DNA of 50,237 bases from Pannonibacter phragmitetus DSM 14782 (GTDB lineage Bacteria; Pseudomonadota; Alphaproteobacteria; Rhizobiales; Stappiaceae): contig NZ_KB908236.1 of the NCBI RefSeq assembly GCF_000382365.1, positions 1 to 50,237 of the forward strand, written 5' to 3'. The notes beneath the pieces are model-generated. The model was not told the DNA's origin, made no database searches, and saw only the letters and a list, made by a program, of their open reading frames with translations. Below are positions 40,196-50,061 of the stretch, piece after piece. The position numbers and the translations under genes are program-made. Positions within the stretch are counted from its first letter, which is position 1. The number at the start of each line of letters is the position of its first letter.

Positions 40196-42367
40196 TTGTT
40201 GCCGAACCCGATCTTCACCCGCTTCAGCGCCCGCACTGCCACGGTGGTGCTGGTCATGTCGCTGCCCTCGCACGCTTTTGCCAACCAGGCCAGCGTGCTG
40301 GTGGACCGCTGGATGGCGGATTTCACCAGCATGGGGGCTTCCGTAGCCAGCTACGAACGCGCCGAAGATGGTGCAACCGGCAACGATGTCACGATCCACG
40401 GGGTCAAGATCGAGTTCGCGATTCCGCTGCCTGGCGGCGAGGACAAGCTGGACGTGAAGCTGGACATTGACGCCGTTTCCTTCGAGGGTCTGACTGAGAC
40501 GGACAAGGGCTACGAGGCCGCCAAGATTTCCGTGCCGGGAACTGCCCGTGCAGACATCGAGATCCCCGGCAAGTATTTTGACACCGCCAGCACCGGCCAG
40601 ACGATGCTTGAGATCCCCGGCCCCGAAGACGAGACCGCAGATGCACCGGCCGAAGGCGAGTCTGGCGAAACGCAGGAAAGTGCCGAAGCTCCCGAGGCCG
40701 CCGCACCGGAGGCAAAGCCTGCCGAACCGGTGAAGATCACCCTCAGCCAGACCGGCTATGAGGCTGAAGGCATGGCCTGGAGCCGCATCCCTGATGTGCC
40801 GGAAGATCCGCAGCGCCCGGTGACGCGTTACTTCGACATTGCCCGCACCCTGCTGGACGGCAAGGGCGACCGCTATCACATCGAGACGATGACACTGGAG
40901 ATGACCGGCCCGGACGGCATGAACCAGAAGACCGTCTACGAAGACTATGCGATGACCGGGTACAAGGACTTCCGGATCGGCGAGTATTCGGTCGGCAAGA
41001 CGGTCCAGACCCAGGACTTCATGCCCCTTGAACCCGGCGGCCAGATGGCCCAGATGACCATGACAATCGGCAAGCAGGTGGTGAAGGACATCGACTTCAT
41101 GCCGCTGCTGACCCTGATCGGCCAGGGCTCCGACCCAAGCCGCTTGACCATCATGGGCAGCCAGACAGTTGAAGAGATGACCGTCAACGTCGCCGGCGTC
41201 GACGTCAAGATCGACAGCATCACCGCCGACCCCATGAGCATCACCAAGGCGGAAGTTCTTCCCATCTGGCCGTATATTGACCAGCTGGCGCTTGATGAAT
41301 CTGCTGCCGGCACCGACGCGGCCGGTGAGGCTGCCGTTGCATCGCTTCGGTTCTTCAAGGCCGATGGCATGGCGGTCAATGGCGTCAGCTTCACTGCCCC
41401 CAGCGTCAGCGGCGCTCTCGACAAGTTCGAGATGAAGGACATCAGCAGCGAAGGCCTCGGCCTCTTTGCCTTTGACGGCTTCAAGCTGGACACCGATCAG
41501 GGCGCGCAGTCCGTCTCTGTCAATCTGGGGCGCATTGCGGTCGGCGACATCGACTTCCCCCTGATGGACGCACTGATCCGCACCACACAGCTCAGCTCGC
41601 ACGGGGTGGAACCTTCGGTTCAGGACATCCTCGACGCCCGTCCGATCATCGGTCTGGCAGAAGTGCTGAATGTTTCGGTCAAGGCCGCTGCACTGGGTGA
41701 CGGCCCGATCGAGCTTGAAACCTACCGCCAGACGGAAACGAAGCACATCAACCGCATTCCGACCGAGGCTGGCCTCGTGATCAAGGGTCTGCGCTTCCCG
41801 GTGGCGATTGTTCCGGATCCGCAGTTCCAGGACCTCGCCTCGCGTCTCAACATCTCCGAAGTGGTCATCGACCAGAACTTCGAGATGAACTGGGATGAAG
41901 CCACGGGTGATCTGACGCTGAAGGACCTGAGCCTTGAGATGAAGGACGGCGGCAAGATCCACATGACCTTCACCATCGGCGGGATCCCGAAGGACGTCTT
42001 CGAGAACCCGGAACTGGCGCAGATGGCGCTGGCAACCGCCAGCATCAAGTCCGGCCGCATCGAAGCGGAAAACCTCGCCGTTCTCTCCGCTTTCATCGGT
42101 GCGCAGGCTGACCAGTCCGGCCTGACCCAGGAAGAGCTCGCCGCAGGTCTGGTCGACATGATGGCACAGGACATGGGCCCGCTCACCGGCACCCGCTTCG
42201 GCGAGGAACTGCTGGAGGCAGCCCGCACCTTCGCGGCCGATCCGAAGAACCTCGTAATCGAAATGGCCCCGAAGGCACCGGTCCCGGTCACCCAGCTTTT
42301 GGGCGCAGGCGCCACCGCTCCGCAGACCCTTCCGGACCTGCTGGGCGCAAGCGCCACGGCAGAGTAA
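40196..42367 (+). CDS. Secreted protein of unknown family, paralogue B
   Basis: A 723-residue exported protein. The TTG start at 40196 is chosen because GGAGG lies seven bases upstream; the signal peptide then runs to about HAFA-NQ (residue 29). It has an acidic Ala/Pro/Glu linker (about residues 143-180) and long beta-rich segments. The C-terminal 170 residues parallel paralogue A: NWDEATGDLTLKDLSLEMKD, the IGGIPKDV motif, and the final PVPVTQLLG...APQTLPDLLG. No Cys-rich motif, active site or membrane helix is visible. Function is unknown; a structural or binding role in the envelope is a guess. Confidence 0.75.
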   Translation: MLPNPIFTRFSARTATVVLVMSLPSHAFANQASVLVDRWMADFTSMGASVASYERAEDGATGNDVTIHGVKIEFAIPLPGGEDKLDVKLDIDAVSFEGLTETDKGYEAAKISVPGTARADIEIPGKYFDTASTGQTMLEIPGPEDETADAPAEGESGETQESAEAPEAAAPEAKPAEPVKITLSQTGYEAEGMAWSRIPDVPEDPQRPVTRYFDIARTLLDGKGDRYHIETMTLEMTGPDGMNQKTVYEDYAMTGYKDFRIGEYSVGKTVQTQDFMPLEPGGQMAQMTMTIGKQVVKDIDFMPLLTLIGQGSDPSRLTIMGSQTVEEMTVNVAGVDVKIDSITADPMSITKAEVLPIWPYIDQLALDESAAGTDAAGEAAVASLRFFKADGMAVNGVSFTAPSVSGALDKFEMKDISSEGLGLFAFDGFKLDTDQGAQSVSVNLGRIAVGDIDFPLMDALIRTTQLSSHGVEPSVQDILDARPIIGLAEVLNVSVKAAALGDGPIELETYRQTETKHINRIPTEAGLVIKGLRFPVAIVPDPQFQDLASRLNISEVVIDQNFEMNWDEATGDLTLKDLSLEMKDGGKIHMTFTIGGIPKDVFENPELAQMALATASIKSGRIEAENLAVLSAFIGAQADQSGLTQEELAAGLVDMMAQDMGPLTGTRFGEELLEAARTFAADPKNLVIEMAPKAPVPVTQLLGAGATAPQTLPDLLGASATAE

Positions 42368-42426
42368 TCCCCCTTCCCCGGCAAGCCACGCTCGCCGGGA
42401 AGAGAAGACCTGAAACAGCAAACAAG

Positions 42427-42457
42427 AACGCCGGGCAGATCCCTCTGCCCGGCGTTT
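42427..42457. terminator. Bidirectional intrinsic terminator
   Basis: AACGCCGGGCAGA and TCTGCCCGGCGTT make a perfect 13-bp stem with a CCC-type loop, followed by TTT. It lies between paralogue B and the convergent ABC exporter gene. Confidence 0.9.
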
Positions 42458-42519
42458 TCTGTCTTCCGGCTGCGCTGTATCAATTCCCGGCAATGCAGGC
42501 TCCTTGAAAGAAGCCCGCA

Positions 42520-44292
42520 TCACCCCTTCGCCGTCTCCCGGAACTGCAGATCGTAGAGCCTGCGATAAACACCGTCATGGGCCAGAAGCGCTTCATGCGT
42601 GCCGGTTTCCACCACGCGGCCCCGGTCGAACACGGCGATGCAATCCGCATCGCGCACGGTGGAAAGCCGGTGGGCGATGACGAGCGTGGTGCGGCCCTGC
42701 ATCAGCCGCTTCAGCGCGCCCTGCACCTTGGCTTCCGATTCCGCGTCAAGTGCCGAAGTCGCCTCATCCAGCAGGAGGATCGGCGCATCGCGCAACATGG
42801 CACGGGCAATGGCAATGCGCTGGCGCTGGCCACCGGAAAGCCGTCCACCGCCTTCGCCAACGAACGTGTCGTAACCCTGTTCCATCGCTTCGATGAACTC
42901 ATGGGCATTGGCATCCACAGCCGCACGGATGATATCCGCGTCCCCGGCGCCGGGGCGGCCAAGGGCGATGTTGTCGCGGATGGAGAGGTCGAAGAGGAAG
43001 GTATCCTGCGTCACCAGCGCGATCTGGTCGCGCAGGGAGGCGAGCGTCACCTGCCGGATGTCCTGACCGTCGATCAGAATGCGGCCCGTGCGGATGTCGT
43101 AGAACCGCTCCAGCAGCGAGAAGGTGGTGGACTTGCCGGCCCCTGACGAGCCGACCAGAGCGGTCACCTTGCCGGCTTCCGCAATCAGATCGAGGCCGTT
43201 CAGTACAGGCTTGTCACCATAGGTGAAATGCACGCCTTCAAACCGGACCTCGCCCTTGCCGGTCTTCAGCTCAACGGCATCCGGCGCATCCTCGAAGGCG
43301 GGCGGGCGGTCCAGCATCTCGAACATGAGACGCACGCCGACCAGATTGGAGCTGAGGTTCACATGCAGGCGGGCGAGGCGCTTCACCGGTTCATAGGCGA
43401 GCAGCAGCGCCGTGATGAAAGAGAAGAAGCCGCCGGGGTCCTTGCCCTGCTCGATAACGCTGAAACCGCCATAAAGGATGACCATGGCAATGGCGAAACC
43501 GCCAAGCGTTTCCATCAACGGCGAAGTGCGGGCCGTCAGCGCGGCAATGCGGTTGGCCCGGCGTTCCACATCACTGACCGCCTTGTCCATCTCGGCACGC
43601 ATCCGGTCCTCGACGCGGAAGGCCTTGACCACACGCACACCGATGGCGGTTTCCTGCACGGCAGAGACGATCTTGGTGGTCGAAACGAACTGTGACTTGG
43701 CGTGCTTGCGCACCCGGCGCACCAGCAGCGACACGCCGAAAACGGCCGGCGGCATGATCAGCAGCGCAATGGCGCTGAGGCCGGGGTCCTGAATGACCAT
43801 GACGGCGACGAGGCCCACAACGCTCAGGAGGTCGCGGCCGAGCGACAGAACCACCATGTCCAGCACGCTGCGGGCAGCCTGTGCATTGTGCGAAAGCCGT
43901 GTCGCCAGATCGCCCAGCGGTGTGCGGTCGAAAAAGGCCATGTCCTGCCGGGTGATGGTGCGGAACAGGCGGCGCTGGCAATCGGCGACAATGGCATTGC
44001 CGATCCGGCTCATCGTCACCTGCTGACCGTAGGTCGAGATGCCCTTGACCGCAAAGATCGCCATCACCGTAAAGGCAATCAGCCGGACCATGGACTGGTC
44101 GCGGTTGACGAAGACCTCGTTGATCACGTCACGCATGATCCAGGCACTGGCCGCGGTCGAGCCCGCAACAAGGCCCATGAACAGGAAGGACAGCAGATAA
44201 CCCGGCACATGGGCGCGGGCATTTTCGGAAACGAGACGCCGGATCACCTCATAGGTGCCATCCGGGTCCTGAAACCAGGTCTTGACGCTCAC
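42520..44292 (-). CDS. MsbA-like ABC exporter (fused membrane and ATPase domains)
   Basis: A 590-residue half-transporter that should work as a homodimer. Six membrane helices (residues about 30-320) precede the ATPase domain: Walker A GSSGAGKST, Q-loop VTQDTFLFD, signature LSGGQRQRIAIARA, Walker B ILLLDEATSALD and switch His in VIAHRLS. It is close to the MsbA/lipid-flippase and multidrug exporter group; lipid A core or phospholipid flipping is possible but not shown. ATG 44292 fits the N-terminal cytoplasmic elbow helix. No partner half-transporter is adjacent. Confidence 0.88.
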   Translation of the reverse strand: MSVKTWFQDPDGTYEVIRRLVSENARAHVPGYLLSFLFMGLVAGSTAASAWIMRDVINEVFVNRDQSMVRLIAFTVMAIFAVKGISTYGQQVTMSRIGNAIVADCQRRLFRTITRQDMAFFDRTPLGDLATRLSHNAQAARSVLDMVVLSLGRDLLSVVGLVAVMVIQDPGLSAIALLIMPPAVFGVSLLVRRVRKHAKSQFVSTTKIVSAVQETAIGVRVVKAFRVEDRMRAEMDKAVSDVERRANRIAALTARTSPLMETLGGFAIAMVILYGGFSVIEQGKDPGGFFSFITALLLAYEPVKRLARLHVNLSSNLVGVRLMFEMLDRPPAFEDAPDAVELKTGKGEVRFEGVHFTYGDKPVLNGLDLIAEAGKVTALVGSSGAGKSTTFSLLERFYDIRTGRILIDGQDIRQVTLASLRDQIALVTQDTFLFDLSIRDNIALGRPGAGDADIIRAAVDANAHEFIEAMEQGYDTFVGEGGGRLSGGQRQRIAIARAMLRDAPILLLDEATSALDAESEAKVQGALKRLMQGRTTLVIAHRLSTVRDADCIAVFDRGRVVETGTHEALLAHDGVYRRLYDLQFRETAKG

Positions 44293-44356
44293 GTTTCACG
44301 CCTCTGGTCTGCGGCGGCCTGCGCCCTTGGTACAAGGATCACCGCCGGGTAATACG

Positions 44357-44384
44357 GCTGCGCCCGCTTTTGGGCGGGCGCAGC
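44357..44384 (-). terminator. Stem-loop after aspS
   Basis: GCTGCGCCCGC and GCGGGCGCAGC form a perfect 11-bp stem with a 6-base loop, six bases past the aspS stop. There is no U-tract after it on the reverse strand, so termination may be inefficient. Confidence 0.55.
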
Positions 44385-44390
44385 ATCAGA

Positions 44391-46172
44391 TCACTTGGCC
44401 GGGAGGTTAAGCCGCAGATGCAGCTCCCGCAGCTGTTCGTTGCTGGGCGGCGTCGGCGCGCCCATCAACAGGTCCTGCGCTTGCTGGTTCATCGGGAACA
44501 GCGACACCTCACGCAGGTTCTTCGCCCCGACCAGCAGCATGATGATGCGGTCCACACCAGCGGCCATGCCGCCATGGGGCGGTGCGCCATACTGGAAGGC
44601 GCGGTAGAGGCCGCCGAAGCGCTCTTCCACATCCGCAGCGCTCAGGCCAACCTTCTCGAAGGCCTTGACCATCAGCTCCGGCGACTGGTTACGGATCGAG
44701 CCGGACGCAATCTCGAAGCCATTGCAGACCATGTCATACTGATAGGCCTTGATGGTCAGCGGGTCCTGGTTCTCCAGCGCCTCCATGCCGCCCTGCGGCA
44801 TCGAGAAGGGGTTATGGGCGAAGTCGAGCTTCTTCTCGTCCTCGTTCCACTCATAGAACGGGAAGTCGACAATCCAGCACAGCTCGAACCGGTCACGGTC
44901 CACGAGGTTCAGATCCTCGCCCGCGCGGGTGCGTGCTTCGCCGGCAAACTTGTAGAACTTCGCCGGATCACCCGCGACGAAGAAGGCGGCATCACCGTCC
45001 TCAAGGCCGAGCTGCTGGCGGATCGCTTCAGTGCGCTCCTCGCCGATGTTCTTGGCAATGGGGCCAGCGCCTTCCAGCACATCGCCTTCCTTGCGCCAGA
45101 AGATGTAGCCGAGGCCCGGCTGGCCCTGTCCCTGCGCCCAGGAGTTCATCCGGTCACAGAAGGCGCGGCTGCCGCCGGTCTTGGCCGGAATGGCCCAGAC
45201 CTGGTTGCGCTCGTCTTCCAGCATGCGGGCGAAGATCTTGAAGCCGGAACTGCGGAAGTGATCGGACACTTCCTGCATGACGATCGGGTTGCGCAGGTCC
45301 GGCTTGTCGGAGCCGAACATGCGGATCGAATCGTCATAGGCGATGCGGCGGAAGGTCTGCGTCACCGGCTTGCCTTCGGCAAATTCCTCGAAGATGCCGC
45401 GGATCACCGGTTCCATGGTGGTCCACACGTCTTCCTGCGTGACGAAGCTCATCTCGAGGTCGAGCTGGTAGAATTCACCCGGCAGACGGTCAGCGCGCGG
45501 GTCCTCGTCGCGGAAGCAGGGAGCGATCTGGAAATAGCGGTCGAAGCCCGCCATCATCAGCAGCTGCTTGTACTGCTGCGGCGCCTGAGGCAGCGCGTAG
45601 AAAGTGCCCGGGTGGATGCGGCTCGGCACCAGGAAGTCACGCGCGCCTTCCGGCGAGGAGGCGGTGAGGATCGGCGTCGAATATTCGGTAAAGCCGCCCT
45701 TGGTCATCTCGCGGCGCATAGCGGCGATGATCTGGGTGCGCTTGACGATGTTCTTGTGCAGCGTGTCGCGGCGCAGATCGAGGAAGCGGTAGGTCAGGCG
45801 GACGTCTTCGGGATACTCCTGCTCGCCGAACACCGGCAGCGGCAGCTCCTTGGCAGCGCCCAGCACTTCCATGTCGCGGATGAACAGCTCGATCTCGCCG
45901 GTCGGCAGGCCTGCATTCACCGTCTCTGCCGTGCGGGCCTTCACCTCGCCGTCGATGCGGATGCACCATTCGGAGCGGACGGTTTCGGCCAGCTTGAAGG
46001 CGGCGCTGTCCGGGTCAACCACGCACTGGGTGATGCCGTAATGGTCACGCAGGTCGATGAAAAGAAGCCCGCCATGATCGCGCACACGGTGGACCCAGCC
46101 CGACAGGCGAACGGTTTCCCCAACGTGGCTCGCGCGCAATTGGCCGCAAGTGTGGCTCCGGTAGCGGTGCAT
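44391..46172 (-). CDS. aspS: Aspartyl-tRNA synthetase
   Basis: A 593-residue class II synthetase of the bacterial type. The N-terminal OB-fold anticodon-binding domain ([20 protein letters not shown], then [12 protein letters not shown]) is followed by the catalytic core with motif 2 [10 protein letters not shown] and motif 3 [17 protein letters not shown] insertion domain lies between, as in bacterial AspRS. ATG 46172 starts at the conserved [10 protein letters not shown]; an upstream in-frame extension has no family similarity. In organisms lacking AsnRS this enzyme can be non-discriminating, which the sequence does not decide here. Confidence 0.97.
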   Translation of the reverse strand: MHRYRSHTCGQLRASHVGETVRLSGWVHRVRDHGGLLFIDLRDHYGITQCVVDPDSAAFKLAETVRSEWCIRIDGEVKARTAETVNAGLPTGEIELFIRDMEVLGAAKELPLPVFGEQEYPEDVRLTYRFLDLRRDTLHKNIVKRTQIIAAMRREMTKGGFTEYSTPILTASSPEGARDFLVPSRIHPGTFYALPQAPQQYKQLLMMAGFDRYFQIAPCFRDEDPRADRLPGEFYQLDLEMSFVTQEDVWTTMEPVIRGIFEEFAEGKPVTQTFRRIAYDDSIRMFGSDKPDLRNPIVMQEVSDHFRSSGFKIFARMLEDERNQVWAIPAKTGGSRAFCDRMNSWAQGQGQPGLGYIFWRKEGDVLEGAGPIAKNIGEERTEAIRQQLGLEDGDAAFFVAGDPAKFYKFAGEARTRAGEDLNLVDRDRFELCWIVDFPFYEWNEDEKKLDFAHNPFSMPQGGMEALENQDPLTIKAYQYDMVCNGFEIASGSIRNQSPELMVKAFEKVGLSAADVEERFGGLYRAFQYGAPPHGGMAAGVDRIIMLLVGAKNLREVSLFPMNQQAQDLLMGAPTPPSNEQLRELHLRLNLPAK

Positions 46173-46543
46173 GCAGTCCTCGACAATCTCGGCAATGAAC
46201 AAGGGGCGCGCCCCGCAAAAGGGCACGCAATCGTGCGAGCGACAAGCCACGTTGTGCCGCCAAAGTCAAGACGCAGGCGGGTTTCCTCCCCCGTTCCAGC
46301 CCTTCCGGGGCATGCCGCGTTAGAGCCTTGCGCGCCAACCGATCACTTTCCGTGAAGTGTCCATTCACCTCGTGAACTGTTTTCACCGGCAAACGCAGAG
46401 TACAACGGGAGACTAGGGAATTGCAGGCGGCCTGCGGCCTTTGAGTCGGGCCCGGCACCGCCGCACACAGAACTGACCAGAGGTCCAAGAGCGCAGCAAC
46501 AAGGCGCCGGCCCGCAATCGCAACGCGCCTTCCAGAGAAACCG
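46173..46543. other. Divergent intergenic region, aspS / MFS permease
   Basis: These 371 bases should contain both promoters. No tRNA or riboswitch was recognised. A TTTCCGTGAAGTGTCCATTC segment near 46345 has no obvious symmetric operator. No small gene with a ribosome-binding site is supported. Confidence 0.4.
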
Positions 46544-47782
46544 ATGTCAACGATCCGCCCGCTCATTCCCCTGCTCGCCACCGCCGGCATTCTCATCGGC
46601 GGCAACGGGCTGCAGGGAACCTTCATCTCGCTGCGCGCGCTGGAGGAAGGCTTTTCGCCGCAGACCATCGGCGTCATCGGCACAGGCTACAATATCGGCT
46701 TCGCCATCGGCTGCATCTATATCACCCGGATCATCCGGGCCATCGGCCACATCCGCGCCTTCTGCGCCCTGGCCGCGATTGCCGCCGCCGCTTCCATGCT
46801 GATGCTGCTCTATATCGCGCCCCTGCCCTGGTTCCTGATGCGCCTCGTTCAGGGTCTGTGCATCGCCGGACTGTTTGCCGTGGTGGAAAGCTGGCTCAAT
46901 GCGCGCGTCACCAATGCCAACCGCGCCCGCACGCTTTCCATCTACCGCTTTGTCGATCTGGGCGCGGTAACCTTGGGCCAGTACATCATCCCGGCGGTCG
47001 GCGTCAGCGGCTTCGAACTGTTCGTCATCATCGCCATGACGCTGACGCTCTCGCTGGTGCCGATCTCCCTTACCGACCGCACCAGCCCGGCGGTGCCCGA
47101 GCATGTGCGCTTCGATGTGCGGGTGCTGTGGCGCGTGTCACCGCTGGCGACCATCGGCTGCATCGTTGTCGGCTTCACCAACGCCAGCTTCCGCTCGCTT
47201 GGCCCCGTCTATGCGGACGGGATCGGCATGACGGTCACCTCCATCGCCACCTTCATGAGCGCGGGCATCTTTGCCGGTGTGGTGCTGCAATATCCGCTTG
47301 GGCATTACTCCGACAAACTGGACCGGCGGCTGATCATCCTCATCGCCACCTTCGGCGCCTTCATCTCCGGCATTTTCCTGGCGCAGATTGCGGGAGAAAG
47401 CGTCTGGCTCAATTATCTGGGCATCTTCGCTTTCGGCGCCTTTGCCATGCCGCTCTATTCCCTGTGCTCGGCCCACGCCAATGACCACGCGGCCCCCGGC
47501 CAGCATGCGCTTGTCTCGGCCGGAACCCTGTTCTTCTGGTCGGTCGGGGCCATTGCCGGACCGCTCTTTGCCTCGATGCTGATGGGCCGTTACGGGCCGC
47601 ATTCCCTCTTCTGGTACACTGCCGCCGTGCAGGGGCTGTTCATGATCTATACGGTGATGCGGATGTTGCAGCGCGAAGGCGTTCCGGCAGAAGGCCGCCG
47701 CAGCCGCTTCCGCTCCCTCCTGCGCACCTCCGCCTTCTTCGCCAAACTGGCCGGATCTGGAAGCGCAAAGGAAAAGCCGTGA
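46544..47782 (+). CDS. MFS transporter (YcaD-like)
   Basis: A 412-residue, 12-helix inner-membrane permease. It starts PLIPLLATAGILIGGNGLQG, and the inter-helix loop between halves holds a charged RTSPAVPEHVRFDVRVLW segment. The second-half motif-A-like loop is YPLGHYSDKLDRRLIILIA. The YcaD/CynX-like subgroup is poorly characterised, and no substrate can be assigned. AGAG lies eight bases before ATG 46544. It is divergent from aspS and convergent with the ParA-like gene. Confidence 0.85.
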   Translation: MSTIRPLIPLLATAGILIGGNGLQGTFISLRALEEGFSPQTIGVIGTGYNIGFAIGCIYITRIIRAIGHIRAFCALAAIAAAASMLMLLYIAPLPWFLMRLVQGLCIAGLFAVVESWLNARVTNANRARTLSIYRFVDLGAVTLGQYIIPAVGVSGFELFVIIAMTLTLSLVPISLTDRTSPAVPEHVRFDVRVLWRVSPLATIGCIVVGFTNASFRSLGPVYADGIGMTVTSIATFMSAGIFAGVVLQYPLGHYSDKLDRRLIILIATFGAFISGIFLAQIAGESVWLNYLGIFAFGAFAMPLYSLCSAHANDHAAPGQHALVSAGTLFFWSVGAIAGPLFASMLMGRYGPHSLFWYTAAVQGLFMIYTVMRMLQREGVPAEGRRSRFRSLLRTSAFFAKLAGSGSAKEKP

Positions 47783-47803
47783 GAACGCATTGCGGCTGGG
47801 ATA

Positions 47804-48421
47804 TCAATCCAGCGCCTGAATGAGCGGATGCCATTGCGCCAGAACGTCAGCCGGGGCTGCCGGCGGATCGAAGACGCAGGTTCCGCTGGCAGCATGGCGG
47901 GCATAGATCACCCGGTCGGCAATTTCGGTCAGCAGCGGATAGCCTGACTCCTGCGCCTGTTGCTGCAGCAGAAGCTGATCAGCCCGGCTGCGGCGGACCC
48001 GGTTGGCCACGACGAGAATTTCCGCCTTGCCCTTGCGGATCCGTTTCATCTCCGCGAGCCGTTTCAGGAACGCAGCCGTCGCGTCCCAGTCGAAGGCCGA
48101 CGGCATCAGCGGCACGACGATGTCATCGGCCTCCGCCACCAGTTCCTTTGCCTTCTCGCCGCGCAGGCCGCCGGGACCGTCGATGAAGACAAAGCCATGG
48201 CTGAAGGACGGCATGTCATGCTCTCCCTTGCTCCAGTCGAGCCCATGGATCACCGGCAGGCCTTGCGGCCGCCGCTTCAGCCAGCCCAGCGACGAGCGCT
48301 GCCGGTCGGCATCAGCGAGAAACACCCGCTCGCCCCTTGCCGCAAAAGCGGCAGCAAGCGTGGTGGCTAGCGTGGTCTTGCCGCAGCCGCCCTTGCTGTT
48401 GACGATGAGAATCCTGCGCAT
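47804..48421 (-). CDS. ParA-family ATPase (orphan)
   Basis: A 205-residue deviant-Walker ATPase. The P-loop is KGGCGKTT (residues 10-17), with a LADADRQRSS loop and a Walker B-like FIDGPGG. It binds ATP and is expected to dimerise; ParA relatives position plasmids, chromosomes or protein cargo. No ParB-like gene or parS-type repeats are next to it, so it is an orphan and its cargo is unknown. GGAGGA lies seven bases before ATG 48421. It is divergent from rnd and lies at the end of the MFS gene. Confidence 0.88.
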   Translation of the reverse strand: MRRILIVNSKGGCGKTTLATTLAAAFAARGERVFLADADRQRSSLGWLKRRPQGLPVIHGLDWSKGEHDMPSFSHGFVFIDGPGGLRGEKAKELVAEADDIVVPLMPSAFDWDATAAFLKRLAEMKRIRKGKAEILVVANRVRRSRADQLLLQQQAQESGYPLLTEIADRVIYARHAASGTCVFDPPAAPADVLAQWHPLIQALD

Positions 48422-48550
48422 GAAGCTGTCCTCCGGAACCTGAGCTTTGCGCAGGTGTTTCCTTCATGCAACCTCGCCGGCGCACATTACAAGAGGCTGA
48501 CGGTTTCATGGCGACAAGATGGCAAGTCTGCGGTATAGACCAGAGTTACC

Positions 48551-49726
48551 ATGAATCTGATCACGACCACATCTGACCTCGCCGACGCCTGCAAGCGCCT
48601 TGCCGCCCATGATTACGTGACTGTGGACACGGAATTCCTGCGCGAGACGACCTTCTGGCCGAAGCTCTGCGTTATCCAGCTGGCTGGCCCGGATGATGCC
48701 TTCATCGTCGACGCACTGGCCACCGGGCTCGACCTTGCGCCCTTCTTCGAGCTGATGCGCGATCAGGCTGTCATCAAGGTCTTCCACGCCGCCCGGCAGG
48801 ATATCGAGATCGTCTATCATCTCGGCGGCCTGATCCCGACGCCCCTCTTCGACACTCAGGTCGCAGCAATGGTCTGCGGCTTTGGCGACTCGGTCTCCTA
48901 TGACCAGCTGGTGCAGCGCATCACCGGTGCGCGCATCGACAAGTCCTCCCGCTTCACTGACTGGGCCCGCAGGCCCCTGACACAGAAGCAGCTGGAATAT
49001 GCGCTGGCGGACGTCACCTACCTGCGCGATGTCTATCTGTTCCTCAAGGCCAATCTGGCCGAACAGAACCGCATCAGCTGGGTGGGCGACGAGATGCAGG
49101 TACTGCTGTCGGAAGGCACCTACCGCACTGAGCCGGAAGATGCATGGCAGCGGCTGAAAATGCGCGTGCGCAAGCCGATCGAGCTGGCTGTACTGATGGA
49201 AGTCGCCGCCTGGCGCGAGCGTGAAGCCCAGTCCCGCGACGTGCCTCGCTCCCGCGTGCTCAAGGACGATGCCATCTACGAGATTGCCGCCCAGCAGCCG
49301 GTGAATGCAGATGCCCTCAGCCGCCTGCGCACCATTCCGCGCGGCTTTGAACGCTCCAAACAGGCAGAGGACATCCTCAAGGCCGTCAACGCTGCCATGA
49401 GCCTGCCCAAGGAGAAGCTTCCGAAGCTGCCCAAGGGCCGTCAGGCGCCCGATGGCTCTGCCGCCGCAGTGGATCTTCTGAAGGTCCTGCTGAAGCTCGT
49501 CAGCGAACAGCAGGGCGTCGCCGCCAAGGTGATCGCCACGGTGGAGGATCTGGAGCAGATCGCCGCCGATGATCAGGCCGATGTGCCTGCGCTGGAAGGC
49601 TGGCGCCGCGAAATGTTCGGCGAGATGGCCCTGAAGCTCAAGCGCGGTGAAATCGCCCTCGCCTTCGACGGCCGCCAGGTCGTGGCGCTGGAGCAGCCCG
49701 CCAAGTCCAAGGCCGCCGCGGAGTAA
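48551..49726 (+). CDS. rnd: Ribonuclease D
   Basis: A 391-residue 3'-5' exonuclease that trims tRNA and other small RNA ends. The DEDD exonuclease motifs are visible: VDTEFLRE (Exo I), [12 protein letters not shown] (Exo II) and [13 protein letters not shown] (Exo III, DEDDy type with the catalytic Tyr). The HRDC domain follows (about residues 205-290, with [18 protein letters not shown]), then a helical C-terminus. Full length for the family. The start at ATG 48551 gives the family N-terminus; no clear ribosome-binding site precedes it. A terminator follows. Confidence 0.95.
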   Translation: MNLITTTSDLADACKRLAAHDYVTVDTEFLRETTFWPKLCVIQLAGPDDAFIVDALATGLDLAPFFELMRDQAVIKVFHAARQDIEIVYHLGGLIPTPLFDTQVAAMVCGFGDSVSYDQLVQRITGARIDKSSRFTDWARRPLTQKQLEYALADVTYLRDVYLFLKANLAEQNRISWVGDEMQVLLSEGTYRTEPEDAWQRLKMRVRKPIELAVLMEVAAWREREAQSRDVPRSRVLKDDAIYEIAAQQPVNADALSRLRTIPRGFERSKQAEDILKAVNAAMSLPKEKLPKLPKGRQAPDGSAAAVDLLKVLLKLVSEQQGVAAKVIATVEDLEQIAADDQADVPALEGWRREMFGEMALKLKRGEIALAFDGRQVVALEQPAKSKAAAE

Positions 49727-49749
49727 TCCGGCTGGCAGTATGACTATTG

Positions 49750-49784
49750 AAAAGCCCCCGGCGCCGCGAGGTTCCGGGGGTTTT
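49750..49784 (+). terminator. Intrinsic terminator of rnd
   Basis: AAAAGCCCCCGG and CCGGGGGTTTT form a stem with an outer A-U extension and a 12-base loop, followed by GTTTTG. It lies 23 bases past the rnd stop. Confidence 0.88.
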
Positions 49785-50061
49785 GTTTTGATTGCAAAGC
49801 TCTGCACCTTACCGGAGGCTGCATTGCGAATATTCCGGACAGTGATCAGGTCGCGGCTTGAAAGCAGTACGCCCATCACAGGCCCCGGCACGGCGGCCGG
49901 GGCGGCGCGGAGAGCGGGTTTTCTTTTGAGATACCCAACCGCTGCAGTACGCATTTTCAGGAGGCACTGAGCAGCCTCCCCACTGCGCCGTCCCGGCCTT
50001 GTGCCCATACGCGCTAACTTATTTTGTTGCGACGATTTTTGCTTTGTGATTCTGAGTTTGC
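49785..50061. other. Intergenic stretch before the IS
   Basis: No gene is supported. Mixed GC- and AT-rich segments and a short stem (GGAGGC...GCCTCC near 49961-49979) are present. Towards 50020 the sequence turns AT-rich (TAACTTATTTTGTTGCGACG), which probably marks the left end of the insertion sequence. Confidence 0.4.

Noticed and set aside
40175-42523. 782-codon open frame on the reverse strand
   Set aside because: It lies opposite paralogue B, which has a ribosome-binding site, signal peptide and homologous neighbour. The antisense frame is rich in His, Arg and Asp with no domain, typical of GC-rich antisense frames.
44370-46355. 661-codon open frame on the forward strand
   Set aside because: It is antisense to aspS, whose motifs are unambiguous.
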